Positions 13,889-21,345 are shown, counted from the stretch's first letter. The stretch is DNA of 25,693 nt from an uncultured Collinsella sp. (GCA_900546105.1 URBP01000021.1:1-25693), one strand, 5' to 3'. The notes: generated from the sequence alone by a model not told the origin. A program made the numbers and translations.

Positions 13889-13918
13889 TTGCGTGAGTAC
13901 AATACTCGAACGTTATAC
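13889..13918 (+). promoter_or_regulatory. Possible glmS promoter
   Basis: TTGCGT (13889-13894), an 18-bp spacer and TTATAC (13913-13918) lie about 60 bases before glmS. The match is moderate. A TACAAT at 13898-13903 is another candidate -10 box. Confidence 0.35.
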
Positions 13919-13977
13919 GTCTCAGCGCCCCCTGTGCGTGGACGTCTTGCAGTCACGCGAACGAAGGGATTTATCCT

Positions 13978-15825
13978 ATGTGCGGAATCGTCGGCTACAC
14001 CGGCTCTGATATTGCAAAGAACATCCTGGTCACGGGCCTCAAGCGTATGGAGTATCGCGGCTATGACTCCTCGGGCGTCGCGCTCGAGGTGGGCGAGGGC
14101 GCCGCGGCGCACCTCGACGTCATCCGCCGCGTGGGCAAGGTCGCGGGCCTGGAGAGCGAGCTTTCCAACATTGACAGCGACGCTACCTGCGGTATCGGCC
14201 ACACCCGTTGGGCCACCCACGGCAAGCCCTCCGTCGTTAACGCTCACCCCCACACCAGCTGCGACGGTCGTATCGCCATCGTCCACAACGGCATCATCGA
14301 GAACTTCGCCGAGCTGCGCGAAGAGCTGGAGGGCCGCGGCCACCACTTTAAGAGCGAGACCGACACCGAGGTCTTCGCGCATCTGATTGAAGAGGCTTAT
14401 GCCGAGACGCACGACCTGATGGCCTCCGTGCGCGAGGCTTGCACCCACGTGGTCGGTGCCTATGGTCTGGCCGCCGTGTGCGCTGACGAGCCCGGCGTGA
14501 TCGCCGTGGCCCGCAAGGATTCCCCGATCGTGGTCGGCGCGGGCGAGACCGGCGCCTATGTCGCCTCCGATGTCATCGCGCTCATCGACGCCACCCGCGA
14601 TGTCGTGGTGCTCGAGGACGGTCAGTTTGCCAAGCTCACGCCCGCAGGCGTCGAGTACACCGACGAGGCCGGCAACGTTATCGAGCCCAAGGTCACCCAC
14701 ATCGACTGGGACCTGGACATGGCCGAAAAGGGCGGTTATCCCGACTTTATGCTCAAGGAAATCCACGAGCAGCCGCGCGTCGTGCGTGACACGCTGGTCG
14801 GTCGTATGACGCCGGCCGGCGAGCTCGACATCGACGAGCTGGGCCTTTCGCTCGAGGAACTCAACGACATCGACCGCGTCTACGTGATCGCTTGCGGAAC
14901 CAGCTATCACGCTGGCCTCATTGCCAAGAATCTCATTGAGGGCTGGGCTCGCATCCCCACCGAGGTGGAGGCGGCCAGCGAGTTCCGCTACCGCAACCCC
15001 ATCATCACGCCGACGACGCTTGTCGTGGCTGTGTCCCAGTCGGGCGAGACGGCCGACACCCTTGCCGCCATTCGCGACGCGCGCATCAAGGGCGCCAAGG
15101 TCTTTGGCATCACCAACGTGGTGGGCAGCCCGGTGGCGCGCGAGAGCGACGGCGTTATCTACACCAAGGCTAATAAGGAGATCGCAGTCGCCTCGACTAA
15201 AAGCTTCATCGGCCAGGTCGTGAGCCTCACACTGTTGGCTCTGCTGCTGGCGCAGGTCAAATATCGTCTGACCACCAAGCAGGCGCGCATGCTGTTCCGC
15301 GAGCTTTCCGATACGGCCGAGCAGATCCAGTGGATCTTGGATACGCAGACCGAGGCCGTGCATGAGGCCGCCCTGCTGTGCAAGGACGCGCAGTCCGCAC
15401 TGTTCGTGGGCCGTGGCATGGGCGCCGCCATTTCCTACGAGGGCGCGCTCAAGCTCAAGGAGGTCAGCTACCTGCATGCCGAGGCATATGCTGCCGGCGA
15501 GATGAAACACGGCCCCATCGCGCTGATCGATCTGGGCTTCCCTGTCATCGCCGTGGCCACCAAGAGTGCCACCTACGACAAGACCGTGTCGAACCTCATG
15601 GAGTGCAAGGCACGCGGCGCCAAGGTCATCGTCGTTGCCACCGAGGGCGACGAGGAAATCAACAAGATTGCCGACTGCATCATTCGCGTGCCGGCCGTCC
15701 GCGACGTGTTCAGCCCCATCACGGCGAGCGTTCCGCTGCAGCTGCTCGCCCGCGAGGTGGCCATCCTGCGCGGCTGCGACGTCGACCAGCCTCGAAACCT
15801 CGCCAAGAGCGTGACCGTGGAATAA
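13978..15825 (+). CDS. glmS: Glutamine-fructose-6-phosphate aminotransferase (isomerizing)
   Basis: GlmS makes glucosamine 6-phosphate from fructose 6-phosphate and glutamine, the entry step to peptidoglycan amino sugars. The 615-residue protein begins MCGIVGYTG, so Cys2 becomes the N-terminal nucleophile of the glutaminase domain. HTRWATHGKPS and HNGIIEN are the glutamine-binding segments. Two SIS domains follow: the first with CGTSYHAG and SQSGETADT, the second with GRGMGAAISYEGALKLKEVSYLHAEAY. The C-terminus ends PRNLAKSVTVE as in the family. AAGGGA precedes the ATG. A glmS ribozyme is not expected in actinobacteria, and the short leader has no room for one. A terminator and a repeat separate it from the convergent GntR gene. 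Confidence 0.97.
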   Translation: MCGIVGYTGSDIAKNILVTGLKRMEYRGYDSSGVALEVGEGAAAHLDVIRRVGKVAGLESELSNIDSDATCGIGHTRWATHGKPSVVNAHPHTSCDGRIAIVHNGIIENFAELREELEGRGHHFKSETDTEVFAHLIEEAYAETHDLMASVREACTHVVGAYGLAAVCADEPGVIAVARKDSPIVVGAGETGAYVASDVIALIDATRDVVVLEDGQFAKLTPAGVEYTDEAGNVIEPKVTHIDWDLDMAEKGGYPDFMLKEIHEQPRVVRDTLVGRMTPAGELDIDELGLSLEELNDIDRVYVIACGTSYHAGLIAKNLIEGWARIPTEVEAASEFRYRNPIITPTTLVVAVSQSGETADTLAAIRDARIKGAKVFGITNVVGSPVARESDGVIYTKANKEIAVASTKSFIGQVVSLTLLALLLAQVKYRLTTKQARMLFRELSDTAEQIQWILDTQTEAVHEAALLCKDAQSALFVGRGMGAAISYEGALKLKEVSYLHAEAYAAGEMKHGPIALIDLGFPVIAVATKSATYDKTVSNLMECKARGAKVIVVATEGDEEINKIADCIIRVPAVRDVFSPITASVPLQLLAREVAILRGCDVDQPRNLAKSVTVE

Positions 15826-15850
15826 CTAATATTCCGCCGTCCTAACGACC

Positions 15851-15882
15851 AAGGCCCGCATCAAGACGGAGCCGGGTCTTTT
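15851..15882 (+). terminator. Probable intrinsic terminator after glmS
   Basis: AAGGCCCG (15851-15858) pairs with CGGGTCTT (15873-15880) with one wobble, followed by TT. The T-run is short, so termination may be partial. A TTCCGCCGT...TAACGA segment (15832-15847) just after the stop resembles half of the hairpin at 20029. Confidence 0.55.
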
Positions 15883-15891
15883 CTGCATTTG

Positions 15892-15937
15892 CCCAGATAA
15901 AACCTGCCAAAATAAACCTGTCCCTTTTTGGCAGGTT
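15892..15937 (+). repeat. Dispersed stem-loop repeat, copy C
   Basis: Bases 15892-15931 are identical to 40 bases of copy A (same orientation). Its stem AACCTGCCAAAA (15901-15912)/TTTTGGCAGGTT (15926-15937) is a perfect 12 bp. The right arm overlaps the stop codon of the GntR-family gene by two bases, so the element may have inserted exactly at the gene end or supplied the stop. Confidence 0.85.
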
Positions 15938-16667
15938 AGCGAAGCTTGCTGGTCTCGAAGTACTCGGGGAACTGGTCCAGAACCTCGGTTTGGTTGCGGA
16001 ACATCATGTGCAGGTGCTTGCTGACTAAAAAGCTCGCTTCGATGGGGTCGCGACCGGCGATAGCGCGGCGAATCTGCTTGTGCTCGTTCACGATGTCCTG
16101 ATTGTCGAGAACCTGCGTGGCGGCGCGCAACCAGCGGAAGCGCTCCAGGTCGGCATTGGTCTCTTCGAGCCACGACCACACGGTGCTGCGACATGCGATG
16201 CTAAAAATCATGTGATGCATGAGGTTGTCGCTCAAAAAGAAGCCGATGCGATCCTCTTCGGCCATGGCCTTTTCCTGCAGCACGATGGCGCGGTCGAGCT
16301 GCTCGATGCCGGCCGACGTGGCTCGCGCACAGCACTCCACAATCACCTGCTTTTCCAGATGTTCGCGGATGTAGCAGGCACTCTCGGCAAGGGTGAGGTT
16401 GATGGGTGAGACGTAGGTGCCGCTCTGGGGCACGGTGCGCACCAGGCCCTCTTGCGCCAGACGCACCAGTGCCTCGCGCACAGGGGTGCGCCCCATATCC
16501 AGGTCGTCGCAAAGTTGCTTGACGCCCAGCTTTTCGCCCGGCTTGTAGTCCAGGTAGACGATTTTGCGTCGAATGGTGTGGTAGGACTGGTCCTGTAGGC
16601 TCGTTTCCTGCTCGCCGACGTGCATCGATTCTTCCATAGCGCCTCGCAACTGTTCTATCAAACTCAT
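15936..16667 (-). CDS. GntR-family regulator with FCD domain
   Basis: This 243-residue protein has an N-terminal winged helix (about 25-95; LCDDLDMGRTPVREALVRLAQEGLVRTVPQSGTYV is the classic GntR recognition region) and an all-helical FCD ligand domain (about 100-230). Its metal or ligand contacts are probably Asp and His in SDNLMHHMI plus the later His of NEHKQI and SKHLHMM. FCD regulators usually sense organic acids. It is divergent from the YeiH-type transporter gene, 163 bases away, which suggests that it controls that gene. ATG 16667 lacks a visible ribosome site; ATG 16637, with GAGG upstream, may be the real start (233 residues). The spacer shows a CCGCG/CGCGG inverted pair (16687-16707) but no clear operator. 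Confidence 0.9.
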   Translation of the reverse strand: MSLIEQLRGAMEESMHVGEQETSLQDQSYHTIRRKIVYLDYKPGEKLGVKQLCDDLDMGRTPVREALVRLAQEGLVRTVPQSGTYVSPINLTLAESACYIREHLEKQVIVECCARATSAGIEQLDRAIVLQEKAMAEEDRIGFFLSDNLMHHMIFSIACRSTVWSWLEETNADLERFRWLRAATQVLDNQDIVNEHKQIRRAIAGRDPIEASFLVSKHLHMMFRNQTEVLDQFPEYFETSKLR

Positions 16668-16830
16668 ATGTCAGTTGTTAATTATGCCGCGAATCAGCTC
16701 TCCGCGGTGGGTAATTCGGCTGTTGCCTGAGAACTATTGCGGCATCTTAGTCTGTGTTTGTGCAAGGCTGCGCTCAATGTTGCCGTATCATAAGCCGTCG
16801 CAAACGTGAAATAGAAAGAAGGAATCCCAT

Positions 16831-17865
16831 ATGCAACTGGCAAATTTCGTACGCGAGCGCTGGAAAGGCGTCTTGTTCTGCCTGATCATCGCCATTCCCG
16901 CGACGTTGCTCGGCAAACAAATTGAAGTGGTCGGTGGTCCGGTGTTTGCCATCCTCTTTGGCATGGTCCTGGCGCTCGTCTTTCCCAAGAATCGTCGCGA
17001 ACAGCTCGCCGCCGGCGTCACCTATACGTCCAAAAAAGTCTTGCAGTACGCGGTTATCCTGCTTGGCTTTGGCATGAACCTCTCCCAGATTCTGTCCAAG
17101 GGCGCCCAGTCGCTGCCGATTATCGTGGCGACAATCTCGACCTCGCTTGTCATCGCCTTTGTGCTCTGCCGCGTTATGAACGTGCCGGGTAAGATCGCGA
17201 CGCTTGTGGGTGTGGGTTCGTCGATTTGCGGCGGTTCTGCTATCGCCGCGACCGCGCCCGTCATCGATGCCGACGATTGCGAGATTGCCCAGGCCATTTC
17301 GGTCATCTTCCTGTTTAACGTTATCGCGGCGCTCGTGTTTCCAACGCTCGGCGGCATGCTCGGGCTGACCAACGAGGGCTTTGGTCTGTTTGCCGGCACC
17401 GCCATCAACGACACCTCGTCGGTAACGGCTGCGGCGAGCGCCTGGGACAGCATGCATCCCGGCGCCAATGTGCTCGAGAGCGCCACGGTGGTCAAGCTCA
17501 CCAGGACGCTGGCCATTATTCCCATTACGTTGGTTCTCGCATGCTGGCAGATGCATCTGGCGCGCAAGGCCGGCGGCGACGCCAAAAGCACGTTCTCGCT
17601 TAAACGCGCGTTTCCCATGTTTGTGCTGTTCTTTGTGCTGGCGAGCGTAATCACTACGGTGCTTCAGCTTCCTGCATCCATTATGGCGCCCATCAAGGAG
17701 CTTTCGAAGTTCTTTATTGTGATGGCCATGGCGGCTATTGGTTTTAATACCGATATCGTCGAGCTGGTCAAAAAGGGCGGCAAGCCCATCGCGCTGGGCT
17801 TTTGCTGCTGGATTGGCATTGCGTGCGTGAGTTTGGGGATGCAGCACGTGCTGGGAATCTGGTAG
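16831..17865 (+). CDS. YeiH-family membrane protein (putative sulfate exporter family)
   Basis: This 344-residue protein has about ten hydrophobic segments and belongs to the YeiH/UPF0324 family (PF03601), annotated as putative sulfate exporters although transport is rarely shown. Typical family signatures are GGPVFAILFGM, LLGFGMNLSQI, VGVGSSICGGSAIAATAPVI, FAGTAINDTSSVTAA and FFIVMAMAAIGFNTDI. The start at ATG 16831 follows AAGGAA at good spacing. It is divergent from the FCD/GntR gene, a common arrangement of transporter and regulator. No sulfonate or sulfate pathway gene is nearby, so the substrate is open. Confidence 0.9.
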   Translation: MQLANFVRERWKGVLFCLIIAIPATLLGKQIEVVGGPVFAILFGMVLALVFPKNRREQLAAGVTYTSKKVLQYAVILLGFGMNLSQILSKGAQSLPIIVATISTSLVIAFVLCRVMNVPGKIATLVGVGSSICGGSAIAATAPVIDADDCEIAQAISVIFLFNVIAALVFPTLGGMLGLTNEGFGLFAGTAINDTSSVTAAASAWDSMHPGANVLESATVVKLTRTLAIIPITLVLACWQMHLARKAGGDAKSTFSLKRAFPMFVLFFVLASVITTVLQLPASIMAPIKELSKFFIVMAMAAIGFNTDIVELVKKGGKPIALGFCCWIGIACVSLGMQHVLGIW

Positions 17866-17918
17866 AGAAGTAGCTTATTCGCGTGCTGGTTGCTGGTTGC
17901 TGGTGAGCGCATTCTCAC

Positions 17919-17995
17919 GGTGGAGCGATAGGAGCTCTTGCGGGTATGGCTTGTCCGCAGGTTTATAAGTCCCGAAGAGCTCTTATCGCCCCGCC
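17919..17995. repeat. Large imperfect hairpin downstream of the YeiH-type gene
   Basis: Bases 17919-17939 and 17975-17995 pair over 21 positions with one mismatch and two wobbles. The inner 15 bp (GCGATAGGAGCTCTT with AAGAGCTCTTATCGC) carry a single wobble. The 35-base loop can form a second small stem TGCGG/CCGCA. No T-run follows. A triple TGCTGGT lies just before it (about 17884-17903). It may be a leader element of the next gene, a 3' end structure of the previous one, or a mobile stem-loop. Confidence 0.65.
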
Positions 17996-18050
17996 AGGAT
18001 GGCGATGCGGGGCAACACCTATACTCGCAGGACGGCGCTTTCTGCCCTAT

Positions 18051-18088
18051 AGTGTTTGGTGAGCAATATCGTTCAATTTTGAAACACT
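18051..18088. promoter_or_regulatory. Inverted repeat before the enhancer-binding-like regulator
   Basis: AGTGTTT (18051-18057) and AAACACT (18082-18088) are exact inverted copies 24 bases apart. Between and beside them lies TTCAATTTTGAA, a smaller palindrome. It is 51 bases before the regulator start and could be a self-binding site. A TATAGT (18048-18053) might be a -10 box, but no -35 fits. Confidence 0.3.
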
Positions 18089-18138
18089 TAGTCGTGCGAC
18101 CGTCGGCGGTTGCACGTCGCCGCGGACAGGGGCAAATT

Positions 18139-19356
18139 ATGGATAGCGATGCCAAGCTGAACATCTTGACCGAGGCCCTGGCTGCTGCCGGGGCCTCGGC
18201 ATTGGCAATCGATGTGCGTGGGAACGTCGCGATTTCGACCATGAATGACGCGGCGCTTGAGCGGGATGTGGCGGCTTTTGTCGCTGAGCGCCTCGACCGT
18301 ATAGGAGACGGCGCGCGTCTGGTTATGGGGCGTGCGGGTGCGCGCCTGAGCCTGACCGTTCGCCCCACCGACAAAGAGGGCGGGAGGCTTTGGGTCGTTG
18401 TGGTCCGCGAGGTGCGCGGTGCCGCGGCACATGCGGGCATCGAGTGGCTCAACGCCGACGAGGTTGAGGCCCGCTACGAATCGAGCGCGTACGGCATCGT
18501 TGAGGGGGCGGCCTCGGTAGCCGCACCGGTTGCCGAGAGCTATGCGCGCGGGGTGCCCCTTATGCTCGAGGGCGAGTTGGGCGCGGGTCAGGTCGAGATT
18601 GCCATGCGCCTCTATCTGGATGGCCCTTTTGCCGATCAACCCTTTGTTTCCGTCGCGCTCGATGAGCTAACGGATCGCGGTTGGCGTCATGTGCTCAAAA
18701 GCTCCGAATCGCCGCTGTTCCAAACGGGGCTGACCCTTTGCATTGAGGGCTGGAACGCGGTTGGCCCCCAGCGCCTCCGCGAGCTCGTTTCCACGATGGC
18801 CGACACCGCGTTGGCGACGCGCTGCCATGTGGTGCTGACGGCGAATGACATGCCGGGCGGCAGCGAAAGCGATCAAGCCGCCTTTGTGACCGAGCGTTTC
18901 GCCTGTGCGGTGAGCGTGGCGCCGGCAATCGCCGAGCAGGGAGTCGCGTCGACGAAGGTCGCGTGCTATTTGGAATATCTCGCTGATGCATTTGGGACAG
19001 CAGCGCCCACGCTGTCTGCCGCGGCAACGAAGACGCTCGATGCTTACCGCTGGCCGCGCAATTATCTGCAGCTCCGCGAGGTCTCGGAACGACTGTATAT
19101 ATTGGTGGGGGCGGGCGCGGTGGACCGCGCTGTGGCGGAGGAAGTGCTCGCCCAAGAGGACGTGATTAAGACCGCAACCTTTGGCGCCCCGACACTCGAA
19201 AGTGACCTGTATATCCTGCGGCCGCTGGCCGATACCGAGCGAGATATCGCGCATCTGGTTGTAGATCATCTACACGGCAACCGAACCCGTGCGGCGGAGG
19301 TGCTGGGCATAAGCCGTACAACGCTGTGGCGCTTGCTGAAGGACGATGACCGTTGA
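18139..19356 (+). CDS. Fis-type HTH regulator with degenerate sigma54-activator AAA+ domain
   Basis: This 405-residue protein follows the layout of bacterial enhancer-binding proteins but its ATPase is worn down. An N-terminal sensory-like region (1-115) is of unknown fold. At 140-165 PLMLEGELGAGQVEIAMRL takes the place of Walker A (usual GETGTGKE), with Gln151 instead of the essential Lys. The GAFTGA loop that contacts sigma54 is absent. Walker B is replaced by LTLCIEGW (198-205). YRWPRNYLQLREVSERL (303-319) is clearly the YxWPGNVRELxN helix, and the C-terminus (380-401, GNRTRAAEVLGISRTTLWRLL) is an intact Fis-type HTH. It probably binds DNA without ATP-driven sigma54 activation, like TyrR. 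ATG 18139 is preceded by a GGGG run. Its targets are unknown. Confidence 0.8.
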   Translation: MDSDAKLNILTEALAAAGASALAIDVRGNVAISTMNDAALERDVAAFVAERLDRIGDGARLVMGRAGARLSLTVRPTDKEGGRLWVVVVREVRGAAAHAGIEWLNADEVEARYESSAYGIVEGAASVAAPVAESYARGVPLMLEGELGAGQVEIAMRLYLDGPFADQPFVSVALDELTDRGWRHVLKSSESPLFQTGLTLCIEGWNAVGPQRLRELVSTMADTALATRCHVVLTANDMPGGSESDQAAFVTERFACAVSVAPAIAEQGVASTKVACYLEYLADAFGTAAPTLSAAATKTLDAYRWPRNYLQLREVSERLYILVGAGAVDRAVAEEVLAQEDVIKTATFGAPTLESDLYILRPLADTERDIAHLVVDHLHGNRTRAAEVLGISRTTLWRLLKDDDR

Positions 19357-19440
19357 GCGAGGCGCCCGTGACCGCGCGCGACGCGTGTGCTACAGTCCAA
19401 AGCGTTATTGTTTCGATTTGGTTACGGCGTGCGAGGGCAT

Positions 19441-20016
19441 ATGGCTGAGACTTCAAAACCGAGCCGCAGAAGGCGGAGTGCCGCGCCGGTCAACCGACGC
19501 ACGACATCGGTGACATGGGGCAAACACGCCTCGGGGTTTGATGGCTCGTTCAAGCGCACTAAATATGGCTACCCTTCGGCAAGCGCTCGCTTGGCCATGC
19601 AGGCCGAGTCGTCGCTGTGGGGCCGCAAGCGCGTGGTGGGCTCAAAGCTCAAGCACGACGGAACGCTCGGTTACATCAGCCGCGGGGCGGCTCGCCGCAG
19701 TGGGCTCAATCCTGCTGGTTGGCATCGTTATGTGCCGATCGTGGCCGTCGTTGCGGTGATCGTCATCGCACTCGCTGCGCTTGGCTACGCCGGCGGTGGC
19801 GCCAACTTGGACGCAGTGTTTAAATCGCCCGAGCTCGCGCATGCAGGCACAGAAGTTGTCGAGGGCGCTCAGGTCCAGACGGGCGTTGCGCCCCAACGCG
19901 GTATCGTTGCGGCGGCCACCACCATTGCAGATGCTCAAAAGGACGAGGGCGAACAAGGCAGCGAAGCCGAAACGACTCACACGAACGAAACGACGACAAC
20001 TCCACCGGCAAGATAA
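19441..20016 (+). CDS. Hypothetical basic protein with one membrane segment
   Basis: I do not recognise this 191-residue protein. It has a strongly basic N-terminal half (residues 1-92, rich in Arg, Lys and Ser; for example SRRRRSA) that should lie in the cytoplasm, a single hydrophobic segment (about 98-118, VPIVAVVAVIVIALAALGYA), and an outer tail rich in Ala, Thr, Glu and Gln. The topology would be N-in, C-out. GAGGGC lies a few bases before ATG 19441. It follows the regulator by 84 bases on the same strand, so co-transcription is possible but not shown. Homologues are probably limited to Coriobacteriia. Confidence 0.7.
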   Translation: MAETSKPSRRRRSAAPVNRRTTSVTWGKHASGFDGSFKRTKYGYPSASARLAMQAESSLWGRKRVVGSKLKHDGTLGYISRGAARRSGLNPAGWHRYVPIVAVVAVIVIALAALGYAGGGANLDAVFKSPELAHAGTEVVEGAQVQTGVAPQRGIVAAATTIADAQKDEGEQGSEAETTHTNETTTTPPAR

Positions 20017-20028
20017 GTTGCGAGCGGG

Positions 20029-20052
20029 TCCGCCGTTCGTTAGAACGGCGGA
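20029..20052. terminator. Shared stem-loop between convergent genes
   Basis: TCCGCCGTTC (20029-20038), GTTA, GAACGGCGGA (20043-20052) form a perfect 10-bp stem with a 4-base loop between two convergent gene ends. It has no long T-run on either strand, so a bidirectional terminator or mRNA 3'-end protector is likely but unproven. The core resembles the hairpin at 6424. Confidence 0.5.
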
Positions 20053-20057
20053 ACTAA

Positions 20058-20579
20058 TTACTTTACATACACCACGTTGTCGCGGCGGGGTTTGGGCTCG
20101 GGTAGCGTGTCCTCGGCATAGCCCAGAATGCAGTGACCGACGCCGCGTAGGCTACCGTCGGCGGGCAGGCCCCAGCTGGCCAGTAGCTCCAGGCCCTCGG
20201 GCGAGTCGAAGACCTCGTGTGCGCGATGAATCCAGCACGAATCGACACCCAGCGCATAGGCGGCGTTGAGCAGGTTGCCCATGGCGAGCGAACCGTCTTC
20301 CAGATGTGTGGGCACACTGCGGTCAACCAGCACCACCACAACGGTCTTGGCGCCATAGAAGGGGTCGCTGTTGCTGCCCATGACTTGCGCGTTGAGCTGC
20401 GAGAGACGCTCGACGGTCGCGGGGTCGGTGACGGCGACAAATGTCACCGGCTGGCGGCCCATGCCGCTCGGTGCATATTGGCCGGCTTCGATAATACGTG
20501 CAAGCTTTTCGGCCTCGACGGGACGATCGCTGTATTTGCGGCAGCTGCGGCGGTGAATGAGCGCTTCGATAGTCTCCAT
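20058..20579 (-). CDS. Nitroreductase-family flavoprotein
   Basis: This 173-residue protein is a member of the FMN-dependent nitroreductase superfamily, which uses NAD(P)H to reduce nitro groups, quinones or flavins. The N-terminal ALIHRRSCRKYSDRPV is the typical FMN phosphate-binding start, followed by AGQYAPSGMGRQP. Later segments LEDGSLAMGNLLNAAYALGVDSCW and GHCILGY fit the dimer-interface and FMN contacts. It is a short member of the family. AAGGAG lies just before ATG 20579, so the longer upstream reading is not used. The physiological substrate is unknown. Confidence 0.9.
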   Translation of the reverse strand: METIEALIHRRSCRKYSDRPVEAEKLARIIEAGQYAPSGMGRQPVTFVAVTDPATVERLSQLNAQVMGSNSDPFYGAKTVVVVLVDRSVPTHLEDGSLAMGNLLNAAYALGVDSCWIHRAHEVFDSPEGLELLASWGLPADGSLRGVGHCILGYAEDTLPEPKPRRDNVVYVK

Positions 20580-20874
20580 GGTGTCTCCTTGCGGTGGCGT
20601 TGCAGATGCCCCGTTCATACCCGTCGGGCTCAAACGATAGACGGTCAATTGCCCGGCCAAAAGGATAGATTCCAATTGGGAAAGTAGGTTTGCATAAAAG
20701 TGCCTTCAGAATGTGACAAACAAATGGGATGGTTAAACGTTTTATCCCGTCTACCCTGCGGTTTTTTACCACTTGCCTAAATGACGAACGCATAACCTCT
20801 GATAAAGGTTTTACTAAAGGAGTACCAACGTTTATCAACGCGCCGTGGTGGCGCCGGGCCAGGAGGTAACTATC

Positions 20875-21165
20875 ATGTTCCAGGCTGGAGATGTCATCGA
20901 GACCGATTTCGAAGGATTTCTGAAGCTGCTGCGTTCCAAGACGCGCGCTTTCGTGTCGATCAACGATCACGAGTACTACATCACGCACACCGATGGCTAT
21001 TGGCGTGTTCAGGATTGCGAGGCCCTCAACGACAAGGGCCACTTTACTGACTGCTCCGAGCTGGTCAACACGGTCTGCGAGGTTGTCGAGCTGCCGTGGA
21101 TTGCCGGCAAGAGCCTGCATGACAGCTTCTCGGGCGCTACGGTCTATGAGGCCGTCGCCGCTTAA
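20875..21165 (+). CDS. Hypothetical 96-residue protein
   Basis: I do not recognise this small, slightly acidic, soluble protein. It has no signal peptide or membrane segment. Visible features are FEGFLKLLRSKTRAF, an aromatic stretch EYYITHTDGYWRVQDCE and three cysteines (in QDCEA, TDCSE and TVCEV), not in a zinc-binding spacing I know. A strong ribosome site AGGAGGT (20861-20867) precedes ATG 20875 and a strong terminator follows, so the gene is probably well expressed on its own. The 295-base upstream spacer holds TTAAACGTTTTA (20733-20744), a CG-centred palindrome-like site, but no clear promoter. Confidence 0.75.
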   Translation: MFQAGDVIETDFEGFLKLLRSKTRAFVSINDHEYYITHTDGYWRVQDCEALNDKGHFTDCSELVNTVCEVVELPWIAGKSLHDSFSGATVYEAVAA

Positions 21166-21191
21166 CAGGCAATAAAACCCGATTTTCACGT

Positions 21192-21227
21192 GACCGCTGG
21201 CGCTGCCCCCGCGCCGGCGGTCTTTTT
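21192..21227 (+). terminator. Intrinsic terminator after the 96-residue gene
   Basis: GACCGCTGGCGC (21192-21203) pairs with GCGCCGGCGGTC (21211-21222) over 12 bp with one wobble and a 7-base loop, followed by TTTTT. Confidence 0.9.
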
Positions 21228-21270
21228 CTGCCGATAGGCCATAAAAGTGCAAACATTTGCGGAGCGCCTG

Positions 21271-21299
21271 TTGACGATAGTCAAAACTCGGACTAATCT
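21271..21299 (+). promoter_or_regulatory. Promoter of the marR-ABC exporter operon
   Basis: TTGACG (21271-21276), a 17-bp spacer and TAATCT (21294-21299) form a good sigma70-like promoter about 45 bases before the MarR-family gene. It probably drives all three genes. Confidence 0.65.
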
Positions 21300-21331
21300 A
21301 GAGGCATAAATTGGTCAAAAATCGGACAATC
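21271..21331. promoter_or_regulatory. Operator-like repeats over the marR promoter
   Basis: TTGACGATAGTCAA (21271-21284) is a 5-4-5 palindrome over the -35 box. A direct repeat GTCAAAA.TCGGAC.AATC occurs at 21280-21298 and 21314-21331, with starts 34 bp apart. The second copy lies in the transcribed leader. This arrangement suggests that the MarR-family protein represses its own operon by binding two sites. Confidence 0.55.
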
Positions 21332-21345
21332 GAATGGTGGGATAG

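Noticed and set aside
13918..13977. AGCGCC sequence before glmS as a possible glmS ribozyme
   Set aside because: Only about 55 bases remain before the start codon, too few for the ribozyme core, and the other conserved elements are missing.
13666..15510. Long minus-strand open frame continuing upstream of the LacI-family gene across glmS
   Set aside because: It is antisense to a complete, well-conserved glmS, has no domain-like sequence and no ribosome site. The regulator clearly starts at 13665 with MAKVKISDVA.
17938..18138. N-terminal extension of the degenerate regulator from 17938
   Set aside because: The frame is open but runs through the large hairpin and has no ribosome site; ATG 18139 with an upstream GGGG run is a better start.
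19642..19980. Minus-strand 112-codon frame opposite the one-TM protein
   Set aside because: No ribosome site or domain. The plus-strand gene has a clear membrane segment and ribosome site.
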